Assembly: GCF_024742075.1 (NCBI RefSeq)
Contig: NZ_JANSGD010000003.1
Coordinates: 186,001 to 250,000, forward strand
Direction of reading: 5' to 3'
Length of the DNA stretch: 64,000 nt
DNA from: Facklamia sp. 7083-14-GEN3
Lineage (GTDB): Bacteria > Bacillota > Bacilli > Lactobacillales > Aerococcaceae
The position numbers and the translations under genes were made by a program. Below are positions 17,994 through 28,111 of this stretch, one piece after another. A model generated the notes under the pieces. That model was not told the origin of the DNA and did no database searches. It saw only the letters and a program-made list of their open reading frames with translations. How positions within the stretch are numbered: the stretch's first letter is position 1; each line of letters begins with the position of its first letter.

Positions 17994-20273
17994 TTATAGA
18001 CTGCGTAACCAATCTAAGAAGCGTTTCATTAAAGAAGCTTCTTGCGGTTTTGACTGTTTAGTCTGATTATCACGAGCGGGATTTAGTTTACTGAGTCGAA
18101 TTTTGTGACTTTGTTTTTCTTTAGCTAAGCGCTCATCGAGATCTTTTTGACGTTGGCTAGCTCGTTCGATTAAAATTTCTTGCGAGTTGATTTTTTTGTC
18201 TTCAATGATAACTGGGCGGATATAATCGCCGTTTACTTGCAGTTCACGTGCTTTCATATTATCCGCTAATTGAAGCTCTAAATAGTCCACTATATCAGCC
18301 TCGATATCTTTATCTAAGATCGGGAATTCAATTTCGACACGCTTAATCATATTGCGTGTCATCATATCAGCAGAAGAGAGGAATAGGTGCTTATCACCAT
18401 TATGGTTAAAGTAATACACACGAGAATGTTCTAAAAAGCGACCCACTATTGAACGCACACGGATATTATCGGATATACCGGATATACCAGGCTTCAAACA
18501 GCAAATACCTCTAACAATTAAATCAATTGAAATACCCGCTTGACTCGCTTCATAGAGCTTTTGAATGAGCGGAAGATCGGTTAATGAATTCATTTTGGCA
18601 ATGATACGTCCATTACTGTATTGCTTTTGATAAGCGATTTCTTCATCAATATAGTCCATTAGAGAATCTCGAATAGCAAAGGGTGAAACATGTAAATGTT
18701 TATAATCAGGCAAGCTACTATAACCGCTTAAATAATTAAAGAAGTTGGTAGAATCATCCGTTAAACCAGGATGTGTGGTGAACAACCCCATATCGGTATA
18801 AATTTTAGCTGTTTTATCGTTATAATTACCCGTTCCTAGATGAAGGTAAGGTTGGATTTTATTATCTTCCTTGCGAATGACCAGTGAGATTTTGGAATGG
18901 GTCTTTAATTCACTGACGCCATATAAAACATGACAGCCTGCTTCTTCTAATTCTTTGGCCCAATAAACATTATTTTCTTCATCAAATCGCGCTTTTAATT
19001 CCACCAATACGGTGACTTCTTTTCCATTTTCGGCAGCGGTTTTTAAGGCTGAGATGATAGGAGAATTTCTAGAAACTCTGTAAAGAGTCTGTTTAATTGC
19101 GATAGTTTGAGGATCTTGCGCAGCGTATGCTATTAAGTTAACCACCGGATCGAATGAATCATAAGGATGGTGGAGAAAGATATCATGGTCTTTTGCCTGA
19201 GTGAATAGACTATCTCCTAGGTGCTGAGGATTGAGAAATGGAATATGTTTATCAAATAAGAATTGAGGGTTGTCTTCACCTATTTCTTCCCTTAAGGCAA
19301 AAAGGAAAGTTAAATCGAGCGGTCCGTCAATCAAGTAAACGGCATTTTCTTCTAACTCAAAGACTTCTTGCAAATAAGTAAGGTTTTGTTCAGAAAAATT
19401 CATTAATCGTGAGCGGTCAATCTCAATACGGACAGCCATTCCATTTTTTCTCTGCTTGACGTAGTCTTCAATCAAAACTAACAAATCTGAAGCGCCATCT
19501 TCTACAATCGAAAAATCCGCATTACGTGTAATTCGAAAAGGATAAGCAGCTACAACCTCATAGCCTTCAAAGATGCGATCAAGGTGGTGGATGATAATGT
19601 CTTCTACTAATACTATGGTGTTGACTTGTCCTTCAATAATGAAATAGCGTTCAATCAGTTGAGGGATGGGGAGGATTGCCCGGTGTTCTTCGCCATCCTT
19701 TTCGAGCTTAACCATAATGTTTAAAACTTTATTAACAAGATGGGGAAAAGGTCGATAGGCATCAATTCCTAATGGGGAAAGAGTGGGTAAGAGTAAAGTT
19801 TTAAAGTAATAGTCTATTTCTGCTTTTTCAGAGGTGGATAATTCATCGATGGACTTCATTTGATAGCCAGTATTTGGTAAAAGCGCCATCAATTCATGGT
19901 ATCGTTTATATTGTTTGGTAACATTACGATGATTGCGCTGGCTAATATTTTCTAGTAATTCTTCGGGGGTTTGACAGGTCTTATTTTCGGAGACCTCCAC
20001 ATTTGCTAAAAATTGATCGTAAACACCAGAAACTCTGACCATAAAAAATTCATCGAGATTGGAAGAAGCAATGGCTAAGAAGTTAATTTGTTCCAGTAAA
20101 GGATTGGTCATGTCATATGCATTGTCAATACAGCGTAAATTAAAGTCTAACCAAGATAATTCGCGGTTAAAATAATAGTCAGGATTATCAAATTGTCCAC
20201 CATTTTCTCTGGGATTAGAGATACGCTTATTCTTACTAGCTGTTTTCTTTTTCTTTTTTTTGGTCTCAGTCAT
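17994..20273 (-). CDS. ppk1: Polyphosphate kinase
   Basis: Makes inorganic polyphosphate from ATP, reversibly. 759 residues, slightly longer than the usual 690-720 because of a lysine-rich N-terminus and a polar C-terminal tail. The two catalytic histidines of the family fall at His459 (SELKTHSKISLV) and His616 (LEHSRVYYFNHNGD). The N domain motif NRELSWLDFN is present. The gene follows ppx by 23 bases, so synthesis and breakdown of polyphosphate share a transcript. Confidence 0.95.
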   Translation of the reverse strand: MTETKKKKKKTASKNKRISNPRENGGQFDNPDYYFNRELSWLDFNLRCIDNAYDMTNPLLEQINFLAIASSNLDEFFMVRVSGVYDQFLANVEVSENKTCQTPEELLENISQRNHRNVTKQYKRYHELMALLPNTGYQMKSIDELSTSEKAEIDYYFKTLLLPTLSPLGIDAYRPFPHLVNKVLNIMVKLEKDGEEHRAILPIPQLIERYFIIEGQVNTIVLVEDIIIHHLDRIFEGYEVVAAYPFRITRNADFSIVEDGASDLLVLIEDYVKQRKNGMAVRIEIDRSRLMNFSEQNLTYLQEVFELEENAVYLIDGPLDLTFLFALREEIGEDNPQFLFDKHIPFLNPQHLGDSLFTQAKDHDIFLHHPYDSFDPVVNLIAYAAQDPQTIAIKQTLYRVSRNSPIISALKTAAENGKEVTVLVELKARFDEENNVYWAKELEEAGCHVLYGVSELKTHSKISLVIRKEDNKIQPYLHLGTGNYNDKTAKIYTDMGLFTTHPGLTDDSTNFFNYLSGYSSLPDYKHLHVSPFAIRDSLMDYIDEEIAYQKQYSNGRIIAKMNSLTDLPLIQKLYEASQAGISIDLIVRGICCLKPGISGISDNIRVRSIVGRFLEHSRVYYFNHNGDKHLFLSSADMMTRNMIKRVEIEFPILDKDIEADIVDYLELQLADNMKARELQVNGDYIRPVIIEDKKINSQEILIERASQRQKDLDERLAKEKQSHKIRLSKLNPARDNQTKQSKPQEASLMKRFLDWLRSL

Positions 20274-20296
20274 TTTATTTCTCCTCTCAATTTTTG

Positions 20297-21850
20297 TTAA
20301 GCCTCTAAATCAACATATTTCAATTTCAAAGCTCCATCAAGGCTTCGGGCAATGTGTTTAGCGTGACGATCCGCCCGGTATTGTTCGGCCACCACAGGAC
20401 CTCGATGATAAAGGGTTAAGACATACTCTTTTTTCTTTTTTTCTAATTTAATATTTTTAATTGGAGAGGTTTTCGAGTCGTTTAATGATTGGCTAAATTT
20501 TAAAATACCCCCTAAAGCTTGAAGTTTTCGAATCTCTTCGCTACTAAACCAATCGGTAAAAGATTGACAATATTGATAGAGTAAAGATTTATTACGGTAA
20601 CTGCTTAATAAAGCTAAACGGACACGATCGCGGTGGGAAAAACCGGCCAAATCCATATTGGATAAAAGATAGAAGGTTGTTTGTGAATCAGCTTCTTTAG
20701 AGATGAATTGACCACATCGGTAGAGATAACTTGCCATTTCTAATTCCACTTGCTGAGCATAGGAATATTCGAGCTGTCCTAAATCAGTAAGTTGCTTATA
20801 AAGATCAATGGCTATCTTAGTTCGCACATCTGCGACTTTTTGATGAACTTTAAAGTCACGACAGATTTTGGCGACACTTCGAACGTGAATATGCTCAGGA
20901 TCAATGGGTTGGTCATAATGATCATTTAAGTAGTAGGTAATAACACCATCTCTTAGCCCTTGTCTAGAAATATATAGAGTAGGGGCATTGACGATTTGAA
21001 AAAGTTCAATAAGTGCTAAATTAGCTGGAATAATAATGTCCGTTCGATCTGAACTCAACCCGTCAATATCCTGCATATCTTGATAATTAGTTGACTGAAA
21101 TAGTTCAAGTGTGGTTTTTAGATTGTTTTCAGAGAGTCGATAGCCATGTAAGCCAGCAATCGGATAGTTCTGTAAACGTTGATGGACTTGAGCAATATTA
21201 CGCGCAGACCCACCGACTGCAACGATCGGGTATTCTATCTTTTTTAGCCAATCCAATGATTTAAAAGCTTTTTGTAGATAGCGTCTTGTCTTTTCAATGG
21301 CTGTTGGATCGTTGTGATCTTTATCTTTAAAGAACTTTTCCTTTAAGCTGACTACACCAAATGGAAAGGAATGGTAATGCTTAATCTCTTTGTTTTCAGA
21401 CAAGGTTATTTCACAAGAACCTCCACCCATATCAATAGTCACCATATTACGATTGGGCAAAGAATGTGAAATAGCGTACTGGCCAAGTGATGCTTCCTCC
21501 TTTTCGGATAAGATGCGAATTTCGATACCTGTTTCTTCTAAAACGCGCTGAATGATATTTTTTTGGTTAGTGGATTGGCGAATAGCTGCTGTAGCAAAGA
21601 CAATTAAATCTTCGATTTTATGTGCACGAGCAGCATAATTAAAACTGGCAAGTGTTTCAGTTAGTTTCTGAATGCCTTTATCAGACATTATTACTTGCTC
21701 GTTTTCATCTTTATTCAAGTATTGTGATAAACGCGCAGGTACTTTAAGATTAGTAATTTCATGAATATCATAATATTGGTCGATTCCATAAATCACCATT
21801 CGAATGGTGTTTGAACCGATATCAATTAAACCTACTTTATTGGAATACAT
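20297..21850 (-). CDS. ppx: Exopolyphosphatase (Ppx/GppA family)
   Basis: Removes terminal phosphate from polyphosphate; some relatives also hydrolyse pppGpp. 517 residues with the actin-like ATPase fold signatures GLIDIGSNTIRMVIYG at the N-terminus and IDMGGGSCEI near residue 140, and a C-terminal helical HD-like domain. It is the upstream gene of the ppx-ppk pair. Confidence 0.93.
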   Translation of the reverse strand: MYSNKVGLIDIGSNTIRMVIYGIDQYYDIHEITNLKVPARLSQYLNKDENEQVIMSDKGIQKLTETLASFNYAARAHKIEDLIVFATAAIRQSTNQKNIIQRVLEETGIEIRILSEKEEASLGQYAISHSLPNRNMVTIDMGGGSCEITLSENKEIKHYHSFPFGVVSLKEKFFKDKDHNDPTAIEKTRRYLQKAFKSLDWLKKIEYPIVAVGGSARNIAQVHQRLQNYPIAGLHGYRLSENNLKTTLELFQSTNYQDMQDIDGLSSDRTDIIIPANLALIELFQIVNAPTLYISRQGLRDGVITYYLNDHYDQPIDPEHIHVRSVAKICRDFKVHQKVADVRTKIAIDLYKQLTDLGQLEYSYAQQVELEMASYLYRCGQFISKEADSQTTFYLLSNMDLAGFSHRDRVRLALLSSYRNKSLLYQYCQSFTDWFSSEEIRKLQALGGILKFSQSLNDSKTSPIKNIKLEKKKKEYVLTLYHRGPVVAEQYRADRHAKHIARSLDGALKLKYVDLEA

Positions 21851-21892
21851 ACATTTCCACCCATCTATTTTGACTTAGTAACATGTTGACGT

Positions 21893-22378
21893 TTAGTTTT
21901 TATTTAAGATTTCTTCAATCGCAGGGGCAATATCAGATGAATGAGAAACAACTTTTCCATTGAGTTTGATTAGTCCCACGGTATATAAGTTGGCATAAGC
22001 AAATTGTGATTCTGCCACTTCTTTGAGTGCTTCAATTTTTTGAGGGTTATCTGCTCCTTGTTGACGGGAGTCTGAAAATAAACCAATGATAGGAATACCT
22101 GCTTGGTAGGCAACACCAATTTCACTAGCTACACCTGGATCAATGATTTGCCCATCTAAGACAGCTAAGACAATGTCGCTTGCTAGCACAGCTTCTGTAT
22201 CCAAACGAGCAATCATTCTTGAATCGGCATAGGATTGCTTGTCGTTAATTTCAGCTTGTTCTTGAGGTAAAAAAATATTTAGAGAGGGCATGGCTTGTCT
22301 TAATTCATTAGCAACTTTCTGGTTGAAGGCTAGTTCCATCTCATTAAAGAGGGGGCTTGCAAAATATAATTGAGTCAT
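21893..22378 (-). CDS. Nucleoside 2-deoxyribosyltransferase
   Basis: A 161-residue enzyme that moves deoxyribose between bases in nucleotide salvage. The N-terminus LYFASPLFNEMELAFN and the central DGQIIDPGVASEIGVAYQ, which holds the nucleophilic glutamate, are typical of the family. It lies 42 bases upstream of ppx but the functional link is weak; it may be transcribed separately. Confidence 0.9.
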   Translation of the reverse strand: MTQLYFASPLFNEMELAFNQKVANELRQAMPSLNIFLPQEQAEINDKQSYADSRMIARLDTEAVLASDIVLAVLDGQIIDPGVASEIGVAYQAGIPIIGLFSDSRQQGADNPQKIEALKEVAESQFAYANLYTVGLIKLNGKVVSHSSDIAPAIEEILNKN

Positions 22379-22490
22379 GTTTAAATCCTTTCTTTAAGAA
22401 GTATTTTATAAGCTGATACTTCTATTATAGTAAATTTTTCTCGTTTGGTGTATGAATTCAAGAAAATCCATGAAAATTAATTGATTAACG

Positions 22491-22525
22491 CTAAAAAAGG
22501 AGTGGTTCGCCTTGAACCACTCCTT
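22491..22525 (-). terminator. Terminator of the copYZA operon
   Basis: A perfect 12-bp stem (AAGGAGTGGTTC, 22497-22508 with 22514-22525) followed by TTTTTT on the minus strand, 18 bases past the copA stop. Confidence 0.85.
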
Positions 22526-22542
22526 AAATGAGTTAATAGATA

Positions 22543-25011
22543 TTAAGCAAAATATTTTAAGCGAAGGGCATTTAGTAAAACCGAGATGGAAGAAAAACTC
22601 ATAGCTAAGGCGGCTATCATTGGGTTGAGTAATGGACCACCAAATAAATAGACAACACCCATAGCAAAAGGAATTCCTACCACATTATAGAAGAAAGCCC
22701 AGAATAGATTCTGTTTGATATTACGGATAGTAGCATGACTCAAGTTAATAGCAGTCGGAATGGTGGTTAAATTGTTATTCATCAACACAATATCAGCTGA
22801 CTCAATAGCAATATCGGTCCCGGAACCAATTGCCATACCGATGTCAGCTTGTGCTAAGGCAGGAGCGTCATTAATACCGTCACCGACCATAATCACTTTA
22901 TTGCCGGCTGCTTGCACTTCCTTAACGATCCGCGACTTATCTTCAGGTAAAACTTCTGCAAAGACTTTATCCACTCCTACTAATTGGCCAATATGCTCTG
23001 CTGTGGCTTGATTATCGCCTGTCACCATCATTACCTTTAGTCTCATTGCTTTTAGATTTTTTATTACTTCAGTACTTGATTCTTTTATGGGGTCTGAAAT
23101 CGCTAATAATCCTTGGAATTGACGATTAACAGCATAGAAAATAACGGTCTTAGCCTCGTGGCTCAGTTTATTAGCAAGTGAGATGAAGTCTTGAGGGATA
23201 GGCTGGGTTAATGATTCTTCCATTAAGCGCAAATTACCAATTTGAATACTTTCATCATCAATTTCGGCTGTGATACCCTTACCAGTAATCGACTGAATGT
23301 GTTTTAAAGGTTTATAATCTAAGCCAGCACCCTCAGCATAGTCAACTATTGCCTTTCCTAGCGGGTGTTCTGAGTTGGCTTCAACACTTGCTAACTTATT
23401 TAATAGAATATCTTTATCTTTTTCATCAACTGGGTAGAAATCAGTCACACTGGGTTTCCCTTGTGTGATAGTGCCTGTTTTATCAAGTAAAATAGTATCT
23501 GCTTGATGGGTTGTTTCTAGACTGGCACTACTTTTAATTAAAATACCCTTTTGAGCAGCGTTGCCTGTTCCTACCATAATTGCTGTTGGAGTGGCTAAGC
23601 CCAGTGCACAGGGACAAGCAATGATTAAAACACTAATGAAAATCTGTAAACTGAAAGTTAAGGATTGAGTCATTATAAAGAACCAGAACAGGCCACTGAT
23701 TAAGGCAATTATCATAACAGTTGGGACGAAATAAGAAGCTACAACATCAGCAAATTTAGCGATTTGAGCTTTGGAAGATTGGGCTTCATTTACTAATTGA
23801 ATAATTTGAGAGAGCGTGGTATCCTGGCCCACACGCTCTACTTCTAGAGTAAAGCCTCCTGTTTTATTTAAACTAGCCCCCGTTACGAAGTCTCCTTTGC
23901 TTTTGTTAACGGGCATTGCTTCACCAGTTAACATCGATTCATCGACACTGGATTGACCTTCAAGAATGATTCCATCCATAGGAATAGTGTCTCCAGGTCT
24001 TATTTGTAAATGATCACCTGGTTGGATGCGTTCAGTTGGAATAATTTCAATCGAACCATCTTCTTTAATTCTTCGTGCCTCTTTAGGCGCTAAATCCATT
24101 AAGGCTTTAATAGCTGAAGAAGTTCGTCCTTTAGCAATATCTTCTAAATACTTGCCGACTGTCATCAAAGTGACAATCACAGCTGCTGATTCAAAGTATA
24201 GTTCAATATGTTGGCCATTTTGAATGGGATTGATAAATAAAAAGAGTGTTACCACTATACCTTGAATAAAGGCGGCCCCGCTACCTATAGCGACTAAGCT
24301 GTCCATGTTAGGGTGACCATTCAAAAGACTCTTAAATCCACGGACAAATAATTCTCTACCTAAATAGATGACAGCACTACTTAAAATCATCTGAATGAGG
24401 GCATGAATGCTAGGATTTTGATTCATTGATAAAGAATCTGGAATAGGCAGGCCAATCATTGGACCCATTGCTAAAAGAAATAGTGGGAGAGTGAACAAGA
24501 CCATGCTTATAATTTTTTGTTTGGACCTTTTTAAATGTTGCTGTTCCCGTTCTAAGTCTTTTTGATATTGTTCCTCAGGAGAAATAATTAAACTGGCATC
24601 ATAACCAGCTTTTTGCACAGCCTCAATAGCTTTGTCTGGGTGAGCTGTATGATTCCACTCAACGTTCAATGTAGAAGTAGCGAAATTGACTTGAGCGGAT
24701 TGAACATCTGAGAGTTGATTGGCTACTTTTTCGACAGTCATCGCACAAGAAGCACAAGACATCCCATCAATCCGAAAATTTTGAATGAGTGCTTCATTAA
24801 TAGAAGGTAATAGCTGATAGCCTACTTTTTTAACTCGATCAGCCAGTGTTTCAAAATTGATTTTTTGAGGATCAAAATTGACTTTGACAGAATGGTTTAG
24901 TAGATTGACTTCTGCTTTTTCAACGCCTTGTGTCTCATTGAGCGTTTTTTCGACAGTCATTGCACAAGAAGCGCAAGACATTCCATCAACATTATAAATA
25001 TTTGATTGCAT
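22543..25011 (-). CDS. copA: Copper-exporting P1B-type ATPase CopA
   Basis: An 822-residue membrane pump for Cu+. Two N-terminal heavy-metal domains carry GMSCASC (near residues 10 and 83). The metal site CPC is in [12 protein letters not shown], the phosphorylation site is DKTGT and the hinge is [10 protein letters not shown]; eight membrane helices are predicted. Third gene of copY-copZ-copA, 23 bases after copZ. Transcription should be released from CopY when copper rises. Confidence 0.97.
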   Translation of the reverse strand: MQSNIYNVDGMSCASCAMTVEKTLNETQGVEKAEVNLLNHSVKVNFDPQKINFETLADRVKKVGYQLLPSINEALIQNFRIDGMSCASCAMTVEKVANQLSDVQSAQVNFATSTLNVEWNHTAHPDKAIEAVQKAGYDASLIISPEEQYQKDLEREQQHLKRSKQKIISMVLFTLPLFLLAMGPMIGLPIPDSLSMNQNPSIHALIQMILSSAVIYLGRELFVRGFKSLLNGHPNMDSLVAIGSGAAFIQGIVVTLFLFINPIQNGQHIELYFESAAVIVTLMTVGKYLEDIAKGRTSSAIKALMDLAPKEARRIKEDGSIEIIPTERIQPGDHLQIRPGDTIPMDGIILEGQSSVDESMLTGEAMPVNKSKGDFVTGASLNKTGGFTLEVERVGQDTTLSQIIQLVNEAQSSKAQIAKFADVVASYFVPTVMIIALISGLFWFFIMTQSLTFSLQIFISVLIIACPCALGLATPTAIMVGTGNAAQKGILIKSSASLETTHQADTILLDKTGTITQGKPSVTDFYPVDEKDKDILLNKLASVEANSEHPLGKAIVDYAEGAGLDYKPLKHIQSITGKGITAEIDDESIQIGNLRLMEESLTQPIPQDFISLANKLSHEAKTVIFYAVNRQFQGLLAISDPIKESSTEVIKNLKAMRLKVMMVTGDNQATAEHIGQLVGVDKVFAEVLPEDKSRIVKEVQAAGNKVIMVGDGINDAPALAQADIGMAIGSGTDIAIESADIVLMNNNLTTIPTAINLSHATIRNIKQNLFWAFFYNVVGIPFAMGVVYLFGGPLLNPMIAALAMSFSSISVLLNALRLKYFA

Positions 25012-25034
25012 TTTTATCCTCCTTCAAAGATTAA

Positions 25035-25241
25035 TTATTTGCTTAATTGATAGTGTGTATCTTTTAAGACATGGTTAAAATCTTCCGTAGTTAAAGGATC
25101 TTGATGCTCAATAGTAATTTTTTTTGTATCAAGTTGAATATTAACATCTTCAACGCCATCCATCGATAAGAGTAAATCTTGAATAGTTTGAGCGCAATGG
25201 CTGCAAGACATACCTTGGACATTAAAATCTTGTTTTTTCAT
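25035..25241 (-). CDS. copZ: Copper chaperone CopZ
   Basis: A 68-residue heavy-metal-associated domain with the metal site GMSCSHC near residue 12. It carries Cu+ to CopA or to CopY. The start at 25241 (MKKQDFNVQG) follows GGAGG by eight bases; a longer frame upstream overlaps copY and lacks support. It lies 17 bases after copY. Confidence 0.95.
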   Translation of the reverse strand: MKKQDFNVQGMSCSHCAQTIQDLLLSMDGVEDVNIQLDTKKITIEHQDPLTTEDFNHVLKDTHYQLSK

Positions 25242-25258
25242 AATAATTCCTCCGTTTA

Positions 25259-25708
25259 TTAATGAGACTGTATATGACATTGGCACTGACCGACTGGACA
25301 ATTACATTTTACTTCCATTGGAGCTTTCACACTTTTATGCTGCAATTTTTTTATCAATTGCTCACAATCAGCTTGTGATAAGGTGGCCTCGTTAATTACT
25401 TGATAAATAAAAGAAGCTTTATCTTTATTGCAAATACGATCCATCAGGTTATTTATTTCTGCTTGAACCGCCTCTTTTTCAGAGATGTTTGCTTGATAGT
25501 GATAAGGTTTTTGATCGCCTTTAAGAATCAGATGATCTTTTTGCAATAAGCGATTAATTAAAGTTTTAATAGTGGCTTCTTTCCAATCCGAAAATTGACT
25601 AGCAATATCAATAATTTGACGTGAAGTCAATGACTGATTGGCCCAGACTATTCGCATAATTTCCCATTCTGCATCAGTGATCGAAGGGACTGATAGACTC
25701 TCTAGCAT
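25259..25708 (-). CDS. copY: Copper-responsive repressor CopY
   Basis: A 149-residue BlaI/MecI-type winged-helix repressor (SITDAEWEIMRIVW, then LTSRQIIDIASQF). The C-terminus carries CNCPVGQCQC, the CxC-x4-CxC motif that swaps zinc for copper and releases DNA. AAAGGAG precedes the ATG at 25708. It is the first gene of the operon and its promoter carries two matching cop boxes, so it regulates itself. Confidence 0.96.
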   Translation of the reverse strand: MLESLSVPSITDAEWEIMRIVWANQSLTSRQIIDIASQFSDWKEATIKTLINRLLQKDHLILKGDQKPYHYQANISEKEAVQAEINNLMDRICNKDKASFIYQVINEATLSQADCEQLIKKLQHKSVKAPMEVKCNCPVGQCQCHIQSH

Positions 25709-25728
25709 TAAGAAAACTCCTTTCCGAT

Positions 25729-25763
25729 TACAATTGTAACCTCAATTAAAGTTTACAACTGTA
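25729..25763 (-). promoter_or_regulatory. Two cop boxes (CopY operators)
   Basis: TACAATTGTA at 25729-25738 and TACAACTGTA at 25754-25763 both fit the TACAnnTGTA operator known from Enterococcus hirae. Their starts are 25 bases apart and they cover the region where the copY promoter must lie. Confidence 0.9.
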
Positions 25764-25844
25764 GACAGAAAAATGCAAGTAAAATTTAGTCCTTCAGTAT
25801 GTTTATTAGTATAATAAAAGAAAATATTTACAGGAGGAAATAAA

Positions 25845-26813
25845 ATGAAAAAGTATCATAAGCTATTGCTATTATTAGTAGCGCTAGCAACGAGTTTAGT
25901 TGCTTGTGAAAATCTCGATCAAAGTTCATCTTATTCAGAAGATATTTCAGAACAAACTCTTAATAATACAGTAAGTTTAGAGAATCAACAAATCAAAAGA
26001 GCTAATGAAAGCTATCAAGAAGAAGTTAATGCTGATCAAGTTAATTTGCTTCAAAATGCCGACCTATATTTTGAAACCTTAAAATATGATGATGCCAAAC
26101 AAGCTTTGTTTGAAGTAGTTGAAAACATTCAAGGTAGTATTCAATATCAGAATGAATATTTGATGGATAATGGAAAAACTACTAATAATAAGCAAGAATT
26201 ACGAGAGCTGTCGTTGGTTGCTCGCATTCCACAAGCAGACTTTAATGAAACGCTTAAAAAACTCCAAGATTTACCGGATGTTTTATTACGTTCAGCTAGT
26301 AAGGGCGTTGAGGATGTCACACGATCTGTCAATGATATTGAAATTCGTATAGAAGCAGTTGAAGAACGTTTAGATCGTTTAAATGACTTGTTAGGTCAAG
26401 CAGAACAGATTGAAGAAATTGTGCAAATTCAAACGGAAATTGAAAATGCTATTATTCAAAGAGACCAATATTTATCCGAGAAATCCAACTTAGAAAATCA
26501 AATAGAACAAGCCACTATCAATATAACTTTGAGTGAGCGCTATGTTCTAGCAGAAGAACGCAATCAAAATTATTCCTTTACAAGTCGTATAGCGAATACT
26601 TTTAAAGAAGCTTTGGTCTCTACCAAGTGGATGCTTGAGAATCTTGTTTTATTATTAGTAGCAGCTATACCCTTATTAATCATTTGGATGGCAATTTATT
26701 TATTGTATCGCTTATTGTTTAAAAAGCTAATCGATAATTATCGCAAAAATCATGCTAGCAAGAAGAAGGTAAATCGAATGCTAAATCATTCTAAGGTTGA
26801 TAAAGAAAGTTAA
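25845..26813 (+). CDS. DUF4349 lipoprotein
   Basis: A 322-residue surface lipoprotein. The signal peptide ends in the lipobox LVAC (Cys21). The body follows DUF4349: a first part with LSLVARIPQADFNETLKKLQ, a coiled coil of about residues 160-225 (VEERLDRLNDLLGQAEQIEE), and a membrane helix near 265-290 followed by a basic tail. TATAAT lies at 25810-25815 and AGGAGG before the ATG. The function of the family is unknown. Single gene, divergent from copY. Confidence 0.88.
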   Translation: MKKYHKLLLLLVALATSLVACENLDQSSSYSEDISEQTLNNTVSLENQQIKRANESYQEEVNADQVNLLQNADLYFETLKYDDAKQALFEVVENIQGSIQYQNEYLMDNGKTTNNKQELRELSLVARIPQADFNETLKKLQDLPDVLLRSASKGVEDVTRSVNDIEIRIEAVEERLDRLNDLLGQAEQIEEIVQIQTEIENAIIQRDQYLSEKSNLENQIEQATINITLSERYVLAEERNQNYSFTSRIANTFKEALVSTKWMLENLVLLLVAAIPLLIIWMAIYLLYRLLFKKLIDNYRKNHASKKKVNRMLNHSKVDKES

Positions 26814-26989
26814 AATGAGAAAGTTTTCGAACAGAATTCCCAACATAGTGTAACAGATGATAAAGCAGATTAAGTTGATAATAAACTCTATTCTGGAGAC
26901 TAATTACAATTTTAAATAAATTTATTGAGAACAGTTTTATAAAAGTGTATCATTAGATTTGACAGTGAATATTAAGGAGTGATCAATTT

Positions 26990-27967
26990 ATGTTTCAAGA
27001 GTTAAAAGATAAAATAATAGGAAAAGGCATTAAAATAGTTTTTCCTGAGGGGACAGATCCACGTGTCTTAGGAGCAGCAATACGTTTGCATGCGGAAGAT
27101 ATTGTGGAACCGATTGTGTTAGGTGACAAGGAAGAAATTAAGCGTCTAGCAAATGAAAAAAATTGGGTGATTGAAGGCATTACGATCTATGATCCAGCTG
27201 ATTACGAAGAAATGGATCAATTAATTGACGCTTTTGTAGAAAGACGTAAAGGAAAAAACACCAAAGAGCAAGCAATCGAACTCTTGAAAGATCCTGCTTA
27301 TTTTGGAACAATGCTAGTTTATACCGATCAAGCGGATGGAATGGTGTGTGGCGCCGTTTACTCAACCGGAGATACGGTAAGACCTGCTTTACAAATTATT
27401 AAAACGCGTCCAGGCGTTAAATTAATTTCAGGCGCCTTTATTATGGTTCCACCTCACACCAATGGTCAAAAATTAGTGTTTGCGGATTGTGCCATCAATA
27501 TTAATCCTGATGCGCAATCTTTAGCTGAAATTGCGGTAGAAAGTGCAAAAACAGCCGAAATTTTTGGAATCGATCCTAAAGTGGCTATGTTAAGTTTTTC
27601 TTCTTACGGTTCAGCAAAATCGCCGGAAGTCGATAAAGTAACAGAGGCCACAAAGATTGCCAAAGAATTGGCACCTGAATTGACCATTGACGGTGAAATG
27701 CAATTTGATGCGGCCATAGTTCCTGAGGTGGCTGCGCAAAAGGTTCCTGGTTCAATTCTCGATGGTCAAGCGACTGTCTTCGTCTTTCCAGAAATCCAAT
27801 CAGGAAATATTGGCTATAAAATTGCGCAACGCTTGGGTAATTTCCAAGCAGTTGGTCCCATTTTACAAGGACTGAATAAGCCAGTTTCGGATCTTTCAAG
27901 AGGGTGTGTAGAAGACGATGTATTTAAAGTGGCAATTATTACAGCTAATCAAGCTTTAAATAACTAA
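26990..27967 (+). CDS. pta: Phosphate acetyltransferase
   Basis: Interconverts acetyl-CoA and acetyl phosphate; 325 residues, the usual length of the short Pta class. Family stretches include FPEGTDPRVLGAA, the Thr/Ser-rich GAVYSTGDTVRPALQIIKT and MLSFSSYGSAKSPEVDKV. AAGGAGTG precedes the ATG. Single gene with its own terminator. Confidence 0.96.
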   Translation: MFQELKDKIIGKGIKIVFPEGTDPRVLGAAIRLHAEDIVEPIVLGDKEEIKRLANEKNWVIEGITIYDPADYEEMDQLIDAFVERRKGKNTKEQAIELLKDPAYFGTMLVYTDQADGMVCGAVYSTGDTVRPALQIIKTRPGVKLISGAFIMVPPHTNGQKLVFADCAININPDAQSLAEIAVESAKTAEIFGIDPKVAMLSFSSYGSAKSPEVDKVTEATKIAKELAPELTIDGEMQFDAAIVPEVAAQKVPGSILDGQATVFVFPEIQSGNIGYKIAQRLGNFQAVGPILQGLNKPVSDLSRGCVEDDVFKVAIITANQALNN

Positions 27968-27988
27968 AATTAAATAAAGTAACAACAA

Positions 27989-28024
27989 AGCTTCTCAGTC
28001 AAACTATTGACTGAGAAGCTTTTC
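27989..28024 (+). terminator. Terminator of pta
   Basis: A perfect 14-bp stem (27989-28002 with 28007-28020), four-base loop, and a short T run. Confidence 0.85.
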
Positions 28025-28111
28025 TCATGAAATCTTAATGAAATTCATTTTCACAAAATGATAGAACATGTTACAATGAAATTTGTGAAAAATTACTTAT
28101 TGGAGGAAAAA